Origin: Gemmatimonadaceae bacterium
Lineage (GTDB): Bacteria > Gemmatimonadota > Gemmatimonadetes > Gemmatimonadales > Gemmatimonadaceae
Length of the DNA: 8,307 nt
Direction of reading: 5' to 3'
Assembly: GCA_019689955.1 (NCBI GenBank)
Contig: JADGGM010000102.1
Location: 1 to 8,307, forward strand
A model generated the notes under the pieces. The model did not search any database and was not told where the DNA came from. It was given only the letters and a program-made list of their open reading frames with translations. Position 1 is the first letter of the stretch. Every line of letters starts with the position of its first letter. The position numbers were made by a program, and so were the translations under genes. This document shows positions 7,121 to 8,307 of this stretch, in pieces.

Positions 7121-8025
7121 GCCTGAACTCGAACGGCACCTCGACGAGCTGTCTCACCTTGCACCCGCCAAGCCGAGCCGGTTTGAAGCGCATGTCGGGG
7201 AGCGCCGATATCGCAGCCTGCCGAAAGCGTTCGTAGTACGCTGCCGGGCTGCCCGTGAGGCGCGGACGGTTCGGCGGCCAGAGGTCCTTCACCACCGTCG
7301 TGTCGGCTCTGCCAGTCGTATCGACCCAGAACACCAGCAACACGGTTCCCGATACACCGTTCTGCCAGGACCCCGTCGGGTACCGGACCTTCGCCTGTCG
7401 CGTGGTGACGACGGACTCCCCCACCGGCATGCGGATCGTCATGAGCGGGAACGCTCGCCGCACGCGAAACGGGAGGACCGTACGGTCGGCGGTCACCCGG
7501 ATAGCGTACGACGAGGCGAAATGCGACCGAGTCAGGCGCGAACCCGTCGGGCCACATCACAAAGCCTCCCGCCGAATCGACGGCCGCGACTCCTCGCTCG
7601 AGCAGTTCGGCGGCCGCCGTGCCCGCCATGACCGGTACGACGTCCGCGGGGAGGTCGAAGGTCGGCACGGTGGTCGTGATGTGTCCATCGCGACGTACCA
7701 CCACGGACAGGCTCGCCCCCAGCCCTTGCCACGTCACCGTCGGCTCACCGGCCGGCACCGAGTCGTGCGACGCGCCGAGCAGCGCGCGCGCTTCGTCGGC
7801 CACCGACTGCGCGAAGAGGTCGAGCTCGGGGAGAATCGGCCCGTCGGTCGAGTCGGTCAGCTCCGCCTCGAGAACGACCTCGACACGCCGCATCGCGCTG
7901 TCCGGGATGCTCGCGAGACAACGCGGATCGGCGCCTTGTCGTGCGGTCCCCGCCTGCGCACGCGCTCCGACCGATGAGGCCGTCAGGAGGGCGACGCGTC
8001 CCACCGCGAGCAACGCCATGTGCAT
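7110..8025 (-). CDS. Secreted TonB-C-domain protein, frameshifted
   Basis: With one frameshift corrected this is a 304-residue protein. The start ATG at 8025 has AGAGAGG eight bases upstream and begins MHMALLAVGRVALLTASSVGARAQA, a cleavable signal peptide. Residues 26-176 are an uncharacterised mixed domain (VEVVLEAELTDSTDGPILPE, VVPVMAGTAAAELLERG, FVMWPDGFAPDSVAFRLVVR). After Pro176 homology jumps at an apparent extra G in the GGG run 7496-7498 and resumes as VTADRTVLPFRVRRAFPLMT. The last 90 residues are a TonB C-terminal domain (GVSGTVLLVFWVDTTGRAD, RFKPARLGGCKVRQLVEVPF). In the uncorrected frame translation runs antisense past 7110 to 6961. TonB-C domains normally contact outer-membrane receptors; here a cleaved signal replaces the usual membrane anchor, so a periplasmic role is likely. 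No ExbB/ExbD lies nearby. Confidence 0.8.
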
Positions 8026-8079
8026 GGGCGGCACCTCTCTCTCGAGTCCGCTCAAATACGTCGAAGCGCGCCGAAGCTG

Positions 8080-8307
8080 TCAACCGTGGGGCGCTGGTGC
8101 CTCGTGCTCGATCCCCGGACTCGCGATCGCCCCGCCGCCGAGCCGCGCCGCTCTTCCAGGCCACCTGGCGCAACGTGGCCGACGCGATCATGATTCCGCC
8201 GCTCGCCCACCCGCCCGCCGCCTCCAACATGAGCGCGGCCCAATGTTCGCCCTTCACCACGAGTGACGATGCCAGCCACGCGCGGAAACCTTCGCAAAGT
8301 TCGCCTC
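8080..8307 (-). CDS. 3' end of an edge-truncated gene, possibly frameshifted
   Basis: From the right edge one minus-strand frame reads GELCEGFRAWLASSLVVKGE, then HWAALMLEAAGGWASGGIMI and ASATLRQVAWKSGAARRRGD, which looks like real amphipathic helical protein. In that frame there is no stop until 7745, deep inside the TonB-C gene. Dropping one G from the GGGG run at 8113-8116 instead gives SGIEHEAPAPHG and a TGA at 8080-8082, 54 bases before the next gene's ATG. That is a far more natural end, so I take it as the probable stop. I do not recognise the family. Confidence 0.5.

Overview
The window is GC-rich (my impression is roughly 68-70%) with clear Shine-Dalgarno sites. Several protein types here are ones I associate with Gemmatimonadota: a secreted TonB-C-domain protein, a lipoprotein with a ZU5-like C-terminus, and a Spy/CpxP-like protein beside a small outer-membrane barrel. 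A Gemmatimonadota or related origin is an inference from this style; no phylogenetic marker other than a tRNA is present.

Layout. A possible gene tail (1-66) and a hairpin (80-104) precede a complete tRNA-Asn(GUU) at 115-187 with its own terminator (200-240). Next is a small Xre/MbcA/ParS-type antitoxin (355-707) carrying an apparent one-base deletion in a G-rich run, ending in a hairpin (782-802). About 700 bases without a convincing gene follow, closing with a terminator-like leader hairpin (1411-1437). A tight three-gene plus-strand operon comes next. It encodes a sigma-54-type AAA+ activator with a degenerate receiver domain (1454-2806), a lipoprotein (2803-3402, ATGA overlap) and a TPR-repeat protein (3413-4423). 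A strong 13-bp hairpin (4436-4472) separates it from a convergent minus-strand pair. That pair is an outer-membrane beta-barrel protein (5341-6204) followed by a Spy/CpxP-like LTxxQ protein (4500-5282).

From about 6310 to 7110 the sequence looks like a graveyard. It holds the C-terminal remnant of a RES toxin with a frameshift (6309-6568), an imperfect copy of the tRNA-Asn 3' end (6652-6673), a nested palindrome (6775-6827) and a small Cys-rich ORF (6869-7120). The right end has a minus-strand TonB-C-domain protein (7110-8025) split by a one-base insertion in a GGG run, and the tail of another minus-strand gene running off the edge.

How it fits together. The central five genes look like envelope biology: a regulator co-transcribed with a lipoprotein and a TPR scaffold, convergent with a periplasmic chaperone-like protein and a barrel. 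The antitoxin at one end, the RES remnant at the other and the tRNA-end copy beyond it suggest a decayed tRNA-Asn-associated island spanning roughly 188-6673. No integrase is visible, so this is a hypothesis. Three or four apparent frameshifts, three of them in G runs, raise the alternative of assembly indel errors.
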